In this document: piece by piece, positions 15,668 through 30,945 of the stretch | Position numbering within the stretch: position 1 is the first letter of the stretch | Layout of the letters: every line of letters begins with the position of its first letter | Origin: Takashimella koratensis | Lineage: Eukaryota > Basidiomycota > Tremellomycetes > Trichosporonales > Tetragoniomycetaceae | Length of the DNA: 64,000 nt | Direction: 5' to 3' | Assembly (NCBI GenBank): GCA_003116875.1 | Contig: BCKT01000012.1 | Coordinates: 1 to 64,000 of the forward strand | Made by a program: the position numbers and the translations under genes | The notes under the pieces: model-generated | Seen by the model: only the letters and a program-made list of their open reading frames with translations | Told to the model about the DNA's origin: nothing | Database searches by the model: none

Positions 15668-16262
15668 CCTGGCATTCTCCTCGCCAATCGAGGGAGCTCG
15701 CGGGGACAAACACTCGAGAGCAAGGACAAGAAAGCAAAGACACGACATCAGCAACCAGAGAACAACGTGTCTGACGGCAAAGAAGTGAAAGCAAAGACTT
15801 GAGATCAACGACGATCCCCTGACCGTCCTTTCTGCGATCGTCCTTTCCAGTATCATCAGTGCGCCCAAACGGGCATCCTTTGTGGGAGTCGTTTCGGCTA
15901 CCCTGCTTTGCTGGCACTCTGGTGGAAAGTTATCCTTTGGGTGTGTGCCAAGAGTGCGCGATGTGTGCGGTACTTCCAGACGGGGATGATAAAAGGTCGT
16001 CTGCACACCTCCACCGGATCGACCATGAGAAGGCCGCTGGCGGCAACGCCGACTTGGCCGCCGTCCCGCACCCGCCTTGGCCGCTGTTGTTTTTAGCCGC
16101 CCTCGAGCGGGCAAGAATTTTGGCCGCCACAGTCAAGCGAAGTTAAAGCCCACCTTTGGTATCCTCGGCGTCCTCCGGGCTCCCATCATTTCCCAGCACC
16201 TGCCCCATCAACGCCATCTCCAACTCCCACTCATCTCCACCCCATCGACTTCATCCAGCACC

Positions 16263-17721
<1,459 letters not shown>

Positions 17722-17853
17722 TATGATTGTGCATGCATGCTTAAATTCGACAATCCCATTGCCATTCAAGCTACGGTGAGAGGGGAATGTTGACGTAAGC
17801 AGCGATGTCATGAAGGAGCTAGTCAAGAGGGTTCTATGTTTGATTATCTCGGC

Positions 17854-19236
17854 CTACAGCTCATCCCTCACCCTCCTGTTGTCTACGATCCGCTTCACCT
17901 TGGGTGGGAGGTACGCTCCGTTTGGTCCACCCCATAGACTCGCTGGAAGGTCTTCTCGCTTTTCATAGATCGCCGCGTTAGGGGGTCCAGCCAGTCGACC
18001 TTTCGCCTGCTCGACCGTTCGCATGACCCGAAGCAGGTTCCCGCCCATCAGTCCCTTGACCTCCTCATCCGACCAGCCGCGTCGAATGAACTCTGCAACG
18101 AGGTACGGCCACTTCGAAGCATCCTCCATGCCCGTGACCACATCGTTCATCCCATCGAAATCCGACGCCAAGCCGACGTGCGCCCTGCTCGTTCTATCGG
18201 CGATGTACTCAACGTGGTCGGCAACCCTCGCGATCGTCGCGTTGCTAGGATCGATGAAGACCGGGTAAAGCACGCTCTGTATGACGCCTTCGTTCTTCCC
18301 CGGACCGAGGCGGGCGAGGACGTCGTCCGGAACGTTTCGGGGGTGGTCGTGAATCCCTCGAGCACCAGAGTGGGTAAAGATGACAGGGACGTCGGTGATA
18401 TCGAGCACCTCGTGCATGACGGCGTCGCTCACGTGGGAGAGGTCGACCATGACGCCTAGTCGGTTGAGCTCATGGACCAGGTCCCGCCCCAACGGGGTCA
18501 AAGAGTTCCCAGGGTGGACAGGTGGTCGGTACGATCCGTCTGTCCCCGCTCCGCCGCCGGCTGAACTAGCAAACGCGGAATGGCACACGTGGGTGAGAGT
18601 GAGGTACCGAACTCCCAAGCGGGCAAAGATTCGCATGGTTGACAGAGAGTTACCAAGCATGTGGGAGCCCTCCATACCGATCAGAGCGGAGATCTTGCCC
18701 TTGGCAAACGCCGACTCTATATCGTCCGCCGTCTCGGAATACGCAAGGTCGTTGTGATGGTCGATCATTTCTCGGATCATGTCGATCGACTCGATCGAGT
18801 CCCTCACAGTCTGGTATCGTCAGCAATTCCCTCTGCACACTTTCTGGCAGCTGTACTCAACGTTATCGGGAAGGAGAAAGTCGGGGCCGAGGTCAACCCC
18901 GACTTGTTCTGCGCAAGGAGCCCATACAGTGAAGAACGCGCCTCCAAGACCGCCTTCCCGGGCCTTGGGGAGATCAAAGTGGCCAGGCAAGTTGCTATCC
19001 AGCGTTGCGATCCCATCGATCGGTCTCCGGTTCAGGATGCGCAAGACCTGCGGCGTGTCTACGTGGGTGTCGACGAGGGGGTATCTAGCGGGTCAGCAAC
19101 AATGGGGAATATTGACTCACTTGGAGAGCAGCTCTCGAGCTCTGTCGACTGCCGCATCGTCGGGATGTTTGCTAGACTTGGCTGCAGCCAACGTGCTGCA
19201 CACACACACCACTAGAGTGCTCAGAGCCCACCGCAT
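17854..19236 (-). CDS. Secreted membrane-dipeptidase-type peptidase (M19)
   Basis: The start MRWALSTLVVCVCSTLAAA is a classic signal peptide, so the product is secreted or membrane-attached. After a 36-nt intron the metal-binding YPLVDTHVDTPQVL follows. Other M19 blocks are ISALIGMEGSHMLGN (bridging Glu), GVRYLTLTHVCHSAFA, GVMVDLSHVSD, PVIFTHSGARGIHDHPRNVP and HVGLASDFDGM near the C-terminus. The family uses two zinc ions to cut dipeptides and some beta-lactam-like bonds. A second intron near 18786-18836 joins LLPDN to TVRDSIESIDMI. Its 3' end converges on the decarboxylase with 132 bp between stops. Together with the peptidase on the other side, it supplies peptide-cutting activity next to an amino-acid-degrading enzyme. 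Confidence 0.88.
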
Positions 19237-19645
19237 TGTTCTGTGGCCTGCAAGTCAAAGAAGAGGCATGCTTTCGCATCCAGGCCGGAGAAAGATTAAG
19301 AGGTCGGGAGCAAGTAGCGGCCAAGGGGACTTGGCCGACCGCGGACTAGGACGAGCAAGGCCAATGACAGGTGTCTGGGCGGCAGGGTGCCTCGATAAAC
19401 GGCGACAGGGTTGGGCGCCACATCATACCAAAGGACGACTTGGTCGGAAGAGTTAGGCCTCCGAGCAAGACGACAGGCCTATCTCTGTCCCGGAACGGTG
19501 GCACGCCTAAAATTCGCCGTCGTTGCCAAAGTCCAGATAGTGTTTGGTCATGAGACCATCATCCTCGAAACATCTCTCTACCCATCCCACCACCTCCACC
19601 CATCCTCACCCCTCTAAACAACGACCGCAACAAATATTTCGCACC
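19237..19645. promoter_or_regulatory. Divergent promoter, M19 dipeptidase / SRP54, with perfect inverted repeat
   Basis: This 409-bp gap holds a perfect inverted repeat at 19318-19337 (CGGCCAAG-GGGA-CTTGGCCG). It lies about 80 bp upstream of the dipeptidase ATG and over 300 bp upstream of SRP54, so the dipeptidase is the more likely target. The half-site is the TTGGCCG motif seen upstream of the transporter and the decarboxylase. The SRP54 side is pyrimidine-rich. Confidence 0.5.
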
Positions 19646-22194
<2,549 letters not shown>

Positions 22195-22605
22195 GTCGGA
22201 GAAGTGTTTCGTCTACCTCAGACCCTTCTATCTCCTGTCGACCTGGTTTAACCTACTCTCTTTTACCCAAACCGCATAATTCATTCTTCGTTTCTCGTTC
22301 TTCGTTTCTTCCCGCATCCAGCTTGTTCCCATGTTCTCGTACCACATCATGAGCTCATTCCAATCGCATGCAACTGTCGTGTCCATCGTCAGGGGGAGGA
22401 CTCGACGTGTCCTAATATGCTTTCCTAGATTGAACTATTAATTGGTAAAGCGAAGGAGGATAGCGGTTCCAAAGCAAGCAATTCATAATGAGGAGACCAA
22501 GGGACCAAAATGGAGAGAGAAATAATTTTCGGACGGTGGAGATCGTCCGATAGAGGACATTGGCGGGATCTCGATGGTGGATTCTGGAGACCAGGTCGCC
22601 CGTCT
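22195..22605. other. Convergent intergenic region, SRP54 / secreted protein
   Basis: These 411 bp lie between two 3' ends. The sequence is T-rich just after SRP54 (repeated TTCTTCGTTTC at about 22283-22310) and should hold both terminators. No gene or further repeat is supported. Confidence 0.45.
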
Positions 22606-23744
22606 TTAGGTAGTCTTGACTAAAACTACATTCAGATCAATCGCCGTCGACCCCAGATCCGCAACCAACGCCGCCTGTGACATGGCCGCGAACAATTGAC
22701 CGTCATTCACCGAGCTGTCATAGAAGAAGCTCGGGGCGACACCACTTCCCGACGAGGATTGGGGGAAATTGATCCCGATCTGGGACCCGGTACCAAAGAC
22801 TGAAGTCGCGTACTTGTGGCTGGTCCAAGAGCCCGGGGAGTCGCCGTTGTCCGAGGTGATGGTGTATGAGAACTCGAGGTGGCTTTACGGTAGGTCAGCC
22901 GAGAATTGAGCGGGGAGATGTAGCCGACAAAGGGGGGAAGCAGGTGATAGATGAAGGAAGAAGGAGGGGTGGAAAATAGTAACTTACGAAGAGGATGTGG
23001 TCAGTTGCGTCCCACCTAGTTCAGTAGCGAGCCAGTACACCGTGTTACCGTTTTGAGTAGCCATGATGGAGTACCCATTGGGGCCACTGACCGAGGCAGC
23101 CCGGGTATAAGTGACTGCGTCCGAGAGCTACACGAAATCAATGTGGATGGCGTGGTCAGCAGGACACCAGCGACTACAGTACCGAACAGGCTGTGGGGGC
23201 GCGAAATAGCGGAAAATACGAGGTTGAGGAGTTGCTGGAGATGTGAGGAAGCGGGGGAAGGAAGGAAAGGTTGAGATGCGTACCGAGGGGCAGACGTAAA
23301 GCTTCGCCGTGAGATCCGTGGTCGACTGGGTACAAACGTAGCCCAAGATCGTATTACCTGTCGAGTCGTACACGGCCACTGAGGAGGCATCAGTGGGGGT
23401 TCCAATGTACATCTTCACAAACGCCTGTGTAAAAGCATGCTCAGATCTGGAGAAAACTCACAGTAACTGCCTGTTGCCATCGCGCTTCGTCTAGCAGGAG
23501 CGGCTACACCCAATTATAATATCCAGTCAGCGATGAAGGAGAAACCCTCGATTGAAGGTTTTGCGTTGGGTCAAGACTTACGCCGGGTCTGGGAAGCGGC
23601 ATCGTAGAATCGGCCAGGCTTCTTGGGTGGTAGACCCCGTGAGAAACGTTGGGCGTTGGAGAGTGACTCAAGACCACGGCCGGGGAGGGCCAAAGCCGCT
23701 GTGAGAAGGACAGCAGCGGCGAATAGAGTTCGGGTGATGAACAT
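22606..23744 (-). CDS. Secreted protein of unknown function
   Basis: The start MFITRTLFAAAVLLTAALA is a clear signal peptide. Spliced exons continue through GRFYDAASQTR, PLLLDEARWQQAVT, AFVKMYIGTPTDASSVAVYD and LTAKLYVCPS, then (after an intron of about 150 nt) AVTYTRAASVSGPNGYSIMA and ELGGTQLTTSSS. The final exon starts HLEFSYTITSDNGDSPGSW and ends DLNVVLVKTT with a TAA at 22606. The order of short beta-strand-like segments looks like a small extracellular beta domain, but I do not recognise a family. A TATA-like box (23846-23852, minus strand) lies about 100 nt upstream of the ATG. The next gene on this strand is also a surface protein, so both may belong to the cell wall or secretome. Confidence 0.65.
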
Positions 23745-24524
23745 GTTTGACAAGCTTCGGTATGGAAGGAGGCCCAGGCGCTGGATAGGTGGAGTGCAGT
23801 AGAGGGAGATGGGGTGGGAGGTTGAGAAAGAACGAGGAGGCGCGGCCTTATATGTTAGCCTGGAAAGACTGACTGAAAGCTTTGTTTACTCTTTCTGTCC
23901 CATAACCAGAGTTACAGTAACAGTTGTTGCCGCCAAGTGCAAAGCCTCTCGCCTCGGTTGGAGCAAGTCAAGGCTCTTGCCCTCACCGAACAACCAGTTG
24001 AGCAATGTCCTCCGCCACATGTCCGCCCTTCAGCGCCAGCACATATCAAGTGTCCATGAGTTGAGAGTTTTAGAGAAAACAGGGTCTGGGTTAGGAAGTT
24101 GAGACGCTTGTGTGAGACCGGCCCTAGCGAGTCAGTGTGGCCAATTTACCACCTGTTAGCCCGGGACTGTCGGATAGGATTCACTGGAATGTCCGGTGGG
24201 TTTAGACGTATTGGACAGGTCGATGCCAAGCGAAACCTGAACCGGTCGGATGGGCGGTAAGGTTCTTGCTTTACTCCTTCAGGAACCAGGGCAAGTCGTC
24301 CTAGCTCAAGGTACGAAGATATGAACTATGGGATGCATCAACTTCTGGGGAATGAGTGTGGTTGTTTTCGCCTTCCTACCTACTTGAGTATTTCGAGTGG
24401 CACTATGGGACTGCTGGACTAGAGTACAAAGCTAAGACTAATGGTACATTTCCTTCTCCTAACCTACTGCTACAGTCTTGGTCTCCTTCTTACGTTCCTA
24501 ACGCTTTGTCTGCTTTTGCCTTTC
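23745..24524. other. Intergenic region between two secreted-protein genes
   Basis: These 780 bp contain the promoter of the 22606-23744 gene (TATA-like CCTTATA on the plus strand at 23846-23852) and the 3' region of the next gene. Short reading frames are present on the plus strand but none has a domain, signal peptide or splice support. Confidence 0.45.
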
Positions 24525-26462
24525 TCAAACGACCGCAGTGAACGCCATGACAGCTAACAAACCCGCGACCACCCCCCACAGTGTTTTCGACCCACCCTGG
24601 TCCCTCCGTCCCGCCGCACTCGTGTAGGCGGTAACGATCGCAACATTGTCCTGCGCCTGGCTGCCGCTCCCGCTCCCTGTAGAGGAAGTCAAAGGCGCGG
24701 CCGAAGTCAGGCTGACAGAGGGTACAATGTTGATGAGTGATGAATCGGAGAGAGAGAAAGTCGCCGCGGGTGTAGGGACTTGTTGGACCCCGCCTGAAGA
24801 GCCGGTCTGTGTAGGTGCCTGCTCAAGTCAGTATTGGCGGAGGCGATACATAGGGCTGGAAAAAAGGGGAAATACACTTACAAGACCAGAGACTTCGGAG
24901 GTACAGTTGGTGACGAATGCTGAGAATGTGAGTGTGTGAAACTTTGAAAGAGAATGTGAGAGGCGCAAGAAGCTCACCAGAGTACGCAGCCATCTGTTGA
25001 GTATAGTTTGTCCCGTGGGTACCCGAAGCGACACAGCCACTACAGGCACTGGCAGCGCTCAGAGCACCCGACGTGCACACGCACAAATCGTTTGTGCATC
25101 CCTGGGCGCTTGATCAGCTCACAGCTTGCGACTGGAAGTGGGGATAGAAACAGATAGCCAGCGAAAGTCACTTACGTCCGCGGCTGTGGCCCAGCTTTGG
25201 CAGTCGGTATTGCAACCTGCAGGGACCTCGGATTCGAAGAACTCGACGACGGCAAAGAGAGCCCCGGTACCTGTGAGTTGACCCGTTGAACCCGATCCCG
25301 AACTCGATGCTGACGCAGAGGCGGTTGCTGGAGCTGCTGAAGTAGGAGAAGTTTGGACGACGGTCGCCAGTGTCTCGAGGCCAGACATGGCGATCATACT
25401 TGCCGAGGTGGTAGAGAGCGTAACCAAGCTGCCAGATTGAGACAGGGTCTCGTAGACTACGTAATCGGACATGCTTGTCCAATAGGACTCCCAGGTAGTG
25501 GTAATGGCCAGGAGCTGTTCAGCGGGTGTCGAGGAGGTGGTAGGGGTAGATGAGGTGGAAGACGAAGTGGGGGAGATGGTGGAAGAGGAGGATGAGGAGG
25601 AAGACGAGGAGCTCGGGGTGACGGCCAGGAGGACACCGGGGTTGGCTGTGGAAGTCGGAGCCGATGGCGTTGTAGACGTCGAGGGTGTGGTCGATGTCGA
25701 GGACGATGTTGAGAGTAAAGTTGCGATCGAGGATACGCTCGGCTGTGAGATGAAGATCGCCGTAGTGCTGAGACTTGACGACGAAGAGCTCGACAAAGTT
25801 GTCGCGGCCGACGTGGGCGAACTCGAGGTGATTGCGGTCGTCATTATACTCGACCCGGACGACACCCCCGTCGTCGCCAACGTTTGCATCGAATTGCTAG
25901 ACGTCGGAATTCCTTCCTCTGTCTGACAGGCCGCAAGCACGCTGTTGTACTCCCCTACTACCTGTTGGTCATTGATACACTGTGCGCATACCTGGGCTGC
26001 GAAAGTGACAAACGGGTCGCAGGCGCAGGCGTCGGTGTTGCATGTCCATGTAGGGGAAGTGTAGTCGATGATCCCGATGAAGACCTCACATCCGCCTCCA
26101 GGAGAAGTGCAGGACGAGGAAGTAGAGTTCACGGTAGCTGCAAGAGCATTGGCGAGGGCCCATGCGGTCGTAGAAGAGGCGAGGGCGGCGGTACCAGTCA
26201 GTGTGGATGAAGGGGGGATCATAAAGACGTTGGCACTCCCAGTAGCGCCAGAGGTGTTGGTGCTCGGACTGCTGCTCGAGGTGGTAAAGCCGGTGGCAGT
26301 GGTCGATGTAGTGCCGCTAGTGCTGGTTCCCGTACCGGAACCGATGGAGACGGATAACGCCTCGAGGACTTGACGCTTGAATTTGTCTGGATCAGGATGC
26401 CGCGGACTCGCCGTGGTTGTCGTGATCAGCACTGGCAAGAGGAATAGCCATGTCCAGATCAT
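24525..26462 (-). CDS. GPI-anchored-like Ser/Thr-rich surface protein with two Cys domains
   Basis: The N-terminus MIWTWLFLLPVLITTTTA is a signal peptide. A first Cys-rich domain follows at about residues 115-180 (TWTCNTDACACDPFVTFAAQ, then CAQC), then a long Ser/Thr mucin-like stretch with runs of Ser. A second Cys domain spans an intron: CNTDCQSWATAAD joins GCTNDLCVCTSGALSAASAC and SGCVAS. The C-terminus ends with a hydrophobic helix (LWGVVAGLLAVMAFTAVV) and no charged tail after it, the form of a GPI-attachment signal. Four exons; the joins were checked in frame. It is probably a glycosylated cell-wall or plasma-membrane protein. I do not recognise a named family. The CxC...CxxC pattern is shared by both domains, which suggests internal duplication. 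Confidence 0.75.
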
Positions 26463-27032
26463 TTTTTCGGTAGCTTGTCGATCAACGACGCGGAGGCGGA
26501 GTAAGATCGAGGACGATGTTGATGTCCAAGTCGCGAGGTTATGCCATGGGCCCGTGCAGAGGGCCAGATACGAGGTGTCTGTTAGATTTAGTCACTTTCA
26601 AGCCAGTTGATGAGTGATGAGCACATGTAAAAACCGAGTGGGAAGAAAACAAGTGGAAGCACAAATCCAACTTCACGCGCAGACAGCAGATAACCCGCTC
26701 GACTACGAGCCCGCCTGTCCGACCCCTGACGAAAACACCACAAACTACCCTCCCTTTGGCTATCATGACACGGTTTCAACGGCTTGAAACGACCCCCGCA
26801 TCCCCAACGGGGGGTTGAGATTACAAAGGACCGCCACACTCTCTCGGTGTGGATCACATACATACAACACCATACAACTGAGGGTAATACACCTCTCCAA
26901 ACCAAATCTCCATTGTCCCATCTCCTCCATGCTTCTGCGTTTCACCCACCTGGCCTCCGTGAAACGGCGAGAAAGATGGGCTGGGATTGGTCAGACCTGC
27001 GGTCGCAGCTTCCGAGGCGGCGCACGTGTCGG
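26463..27032. other. Intergenic region, surface protein promoter / VPS27 3' end
   Basis: These 570 bp hold the promoter of the Ser/Thr-rich gene and the VPS27 3' flank. Reading frames on both strands overlap the VPS27 coding region in other frames and have no independent support. No repeat was seen. Confidence 0.45.
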
Positions 27033-29664
27033 TTAGAGCTCGATGAGGAGTGCCTCCTCGCGCTCTTGTCGTTCCAGCCCCTTGGCAGGCTCAAGACCGC
27101 CCGCGGGAGCGGAGGGGAACATCGATGCGTCGTACTGCGGCGCCGAGTTCCACTGCGGTTGAACCGGAGCAGGCGTCGGCACCTGTTGCTGGACGGGCGG
27201 TGGGGCGTTGGCCTGAGGAGCAAAGGATTCTGCGTGGGCGGGTTGAGCCGGAGGTGCAGATGGGACCGAGTAGCCCTGGTACTGCGGTTCGACATGCTGT
27301 GGCTGAGGCGATGTAGCGAGTGGAGCAGTGGCTGTTGTTGGCGAGGTGTAAGACACTGATCGTGCGGGGGCCGACGGAATCGCTGTTGGGGCGGCGTACG
27401 ACGCTGTAGGCGCTGTAGGAAGAGCCGACGTCGCGGATGCAGGTGAAAGAGATGGGTGGGAGGCGAGATCAACAGGTGGGGCGGACGGTTCCGAAGGCGA
27501 TGCGACGGCTGTCGGTGCTTCTTGGGCGTAAACTGCAGGCGCAGAAGCATACGATCCCGATGCTTGACGAAGAGGCGCCGAGGGTACATAGCCAGTAGAC
27601 TGTGCAGGGATCTCATGTGCCGCTGGCTGCGAAGCCGGTGCCCAGTGCTGCTGGTGTTGTGGCTGGGGCGATGCGGCGTACGGTGATGCGACCGAAGCGT
27701 GTGGAGAGTACGGCCCGTTGACGAAAGGCTGAGGCTGGTATTGCTGGATAGGCGGCATGTTGGGGTACAAGGAGGACGCCGCGGGAGTCTGGGGCTGGGC
27801 CTGGGCTTGCGGAGGAGCAGAGGCTGGCGCGTACGAGGGGTATGCCTGAGGCGCATACCCGTAGGCATGACCGTTGGCCTGAGGAGTAGCATATTGATAG
27901 CCAGGGTAATACGAGTATTGTTGCTGTTGCTGTTGTTGCTGCTGTTGTTGTCGGATCTGCTCTTCATGCAATTTACGAGCCGCGTACGCTTGCTGGCCAT
28001 CTAGGATTTGGCCATAGAGACCCACGGCCTCGGACAGCTTGGCCTGCATCTCCGCGAGCATTTCTGTGGAGTGTCAGTCTAGATATAGACCAAAAAATGT
28101 TCAGAGACGCTTCTGTCATCTCTCACTCACGCTGCTTTGTCGTCTTTTCCTCTGCGTTCCGCTGCAACTTCCCCCCAATAGCATACGCCTGCTCATACAA
28201 GAGATGCGCATGAGGGAACCGCCGCAGATCCCGCTCGCCGTACGCTGCCATCTGATCAAGCGTGTTCGAGAAGGTCAAAATGGTCTCCGTCTCCCGTGCG
28301 CTCAGGTCAAACGTCGGCAGAGGCTGGAACATATCAGCACAGCTATTTCAGGAGTTGATTCTAGCAGCACCTCACCTTGAACTCGAGCTCGTCGAGACCG
28401 GTCGGAGCACTTGGACGCGCTCGTTCCATCTCCCTCAAGCTTGCCTCGATCGCCAACCGCAGTTCCTCGTCATCATCCTCCACAGTCCCCTGCTTCCGCG
28501 CAATCGGTGGTTCCGACCCGATATAGTTACTTCCTCCCGGCTGAGACTCTGCCAACGACAACTCGATAGCTCGTTGAAGGTCGGCGTCAAGATCTTGCCG
28601 CGTACGAGGCGTTCGTCCTGGCAATGCGGGGCTATATTTTGATTGGTCATCAAGTTTCAGGTCCCACAGACGACCTTCCAACTCACCCATTTGCCACTTT
28701 GTTCCGGCCAGATTTCACCCAGCAGCTCTCGCACACTCGCACTTCGTCCGTGATACCAAACTTGGGCAGCGGCATTGTCCGGCTCGAGCAAGCCTGGTCG
28801 AATACAAGACCGCAATTGCGGCAGTGGTGTTTACGGTTGGTGAATGTGAAAGCGGTGCGACAACGCATGCAGACGTCCGAGTCGACCCACTGAGGGGCGG
28901 TCGCAGTGCTCAGAATGTGGGATGACACGGCGGCCGGAGGCGGGGGGAAGGAGACGCCTTGAAGTAGTGAGCATTTGCCAAATTCAATGAGCCGATGTGA
29001 ACACTCACCAGAGTTCTTCAGCTCGTGGTAAACGTCGGTGAAGAAGCTCAACTCTTTCTTCGATTCAAACGCTAGTGCCCACTGCTGGAACATCTTCAGA
29101 GCCATCTGCTTCACCTCGGCATTCGTCGCCTGCGTCAAGTCAGCTTCCTGTTGACGAGAAACAGAAGGGATACTTGCCGAAGATTTGATCGCGTTTGACA
29201 TTTCATCCACAAACTCCTTGCTCGCAATCTCGGCCAAGAAATGATCTCCACCGTTCTTAATGCAAGTGTCCACGAGCTGCGATCACAGCGTCAGCTTATC
29301 ACATGCATGCAGGAAGCTCGCGAGAGAAATGCAAGACAAGGACTCACACCAAGAGCATACATTTGCACGCGTCCGTTCTTGCTAGCGATGCGGCGTTTCA
29401 AACTCTGCATGGCGGGTTTCGGCAGCACCGCCTTGGACCGAATCATGTCTGTAATCTCCAAGGCGGTGGCCATGTCCTCGGACTGAGGATATGTGAGGTT
29501 GAGAGGCGAACATGCCTTCTCTGCGGGGATGGTTAGTGGACGAGTACAGAAGGAGAGATGGGATCGTTGTATCCAAGGTTGAAGGAAGCGGTAATGGAGG
29601 ATGACTCACCGACCAGCTCCTCGTATTGAGGGTTGGTAGTTGCACCCCACCCAAGCCAGGACAT
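27033..29664 (-). CDS. VPS27: Vps27, ESCRT-0 subunit (VHS-FYVE-UIM)
   Basis: The start [18 protein letters not shown] leads into a VHS domain ([20 protein letters not shown], then [20 protein letters not shown]). Next is a FYVE zinc finger: [27 protein letters not shown] and a C-terminal CESCW, with the basic RKHHCRNCG motif that binds PI3P. Two ubiquitin-interacting motifs follow ([13 protein letters not shown] and [13 protein letters not shown]). A coiled Hse1-binding region ([13 protein letters not shown]...) precedes a polyGln run and a long Pro/Gln/Ala/Tyr-rich tail, and the last residues (REEALLIEL) look like a clathrin box. The protein sorts ubiquitinated cargo on endosomes. The 3' exon carries a CAG/CAA repeat of about 11 Gln near 27920-27955. 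Several introns, checked by domain continuity. Confidence 0.95.
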
Positions 29665-30188
29665 GGTGTCGGTGTCGTGTTATGGAAGAGAGGGAGAGTA
29701 GCTGTGAATTGGGGATATGAGGGGTAGCAAAGCAGATGAGAGTCGTTCAAAAGGTTGACAAAGGTGGGTACGTGTCCGTATCGGTCGTGACAAGCAAGCG
29801 TGAGCGTAAGGTTGGTGGGGTGGTTGTAGGGTTGGACGAGGGGTTATGCTTTCTCGAGGAGGGATTGGCGAGTTGGACCAAGTGCGGGGAGACAGTCGAG
29901 GTAGCGGAGACGTGAGCACTGGGCTGGAATGTGCCCGCGGTTGCTGTAGGGATGAGGGATGAGGGAGAGGGTGGGATGGAGGATGGTGGACGATGATATC
30001 GGCGTAGGCGGCAATGACCAAGGTGTTTAACCAACGTCACATAACCGTGAGCCAGGGTACTAAGCGGTACTAATCACCCATTCCTAATGGCATTCCTAAT
30101 CGCCACACCCCATGCCACACTCGGAGATTCGGCGATTGTAATACGTTGAATTGCCACTCACCTCGTCTGACCCAGCCTGGCGGGGGCT

Positions 30189-30230
30189 GCCACACACACA
30201 CCACACATACACACACACACACACACACAC
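30189..30230. repeat. (CA)n microsatellite
   Basis: Alternating CA dinucleotides, interrupted by a few other bases (CACACCACACATACACAC...), in the divergent VPS27/RPB1 promoter. Likely to vary in length between strains. Confidence 0.8.
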
Positions 30231-30293
30231 GCTGCCCCTACCTTGGGGCTTGTTTTCGCCCATAGCATCTTTCATCCTCCAACTCATCCATCA

Positions 30294-30329
30294 CCCCCCC
30301 CCCCCCCCCNNNNNCCCCCCCCCCCCCCC
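30294..30329. other. Poly-C run with assembly gap
   Basis: C bases run from 30294 to 30309, then five N (30310-30314), then C again to 30329. The Ns mark a sequencing or scaffolding gap in a homopolymer, so the true length is unknown. Confidence 0.95.
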
Positions 30330-30945
30330 TATCTACTCCTTCACCAGAGTAGAGACTCACAGGGGATCCAAAAGAATCATTCCAAGACCGTTCACACCGC
30401 GCTTTCACTCGCTACCCGCGTCCACGACAAGCAAGGAAATCCGAAAGGTCGAAGAACGATTCAAGAGGAAAAGGGGCAACGATCCAGTCTCGATTCCCAA
30501 AACACCACCCCACCATCGTCGTCCGACCACCTTTCGCTCCCTCATTTCATCGTCTCACGCCTGCATCCAGTCTCGTATCGCACTCGTTGCATCGATTACT
30601 TTCGATTCATCGCCTTTCACGTCCATCTCTCATTCACGAACACACCCAAAAAAAGAAGAAGAACAAGTTTAGAAGAAGAATATAAAAAACATCACATACC
30701 CCATAAAAACGACCTCGAAGAAAGGCGTTGACGATACCACATTTCTCATCGTCGTTGCCACCGTCACCACCGCACGGTACAACGTCGCTAGGCCATCGCT
30801 AGAGTGTTCATTCGATTGAGAGAGACCCGCGCGAGGTGCATCGAGTAGTATTTAGGCTTGGAAAGGGAGAAGATAGGGTATCAGGAGACGATACTTTGGA
30901 CGCCTGTTTCGCGACCAACGACGAGTCATCGTTTAATCTGCCAAC

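Larger units (their letters stand above)
15279..16262. promoter_or_regulatory. Divergent regulatory region, acylaminoacyl-peptidase / dialkylglycine decarboxylase
   Basis: A 984-bp gap with no gene. It contains TATA boxes for the minus-strand gene, a pair of degenerate ~65-bp direct repeats (15505-15570 and 15603-15667), a pair of shorter AAAGCAAAGAC repeats (from about 15731 and 15788), and three TTGGCCG motifs within 73 bp (16054, 16077, 16120) upstream of the decarboxylase. The length and motif content suggest shared regulation of the two divergent genes. Confidence 0.5.
29665..30945. promoter_or_regulatory. Divergent promoter region, VPS27 / RPB1
   Basis: A 1281-bp gap between divergent starts. 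It contains a CA microsatellite (about 30189-30230), a poly-C run with an assembly gap (30294-30329) and a long pyrimidine-rich stretch leading to the RPB1 ATG. A 173-codon plus-strand frame runs straight through the gap and cannot be trusted. Confidence 0.5.

Noticed and set aside
26942..28000. 352-codon minus-strand frame rich in Arg, Pro and His
   Set aside because: It overlaps the VPS27 tail in another frame and mirrors its CAG/CCG-rich codons.
30151..30731. Plus-strand frames across the N gap
   Set aside because: The frame depends on the unknown number of C residues; the encoded protein is low-complexity.
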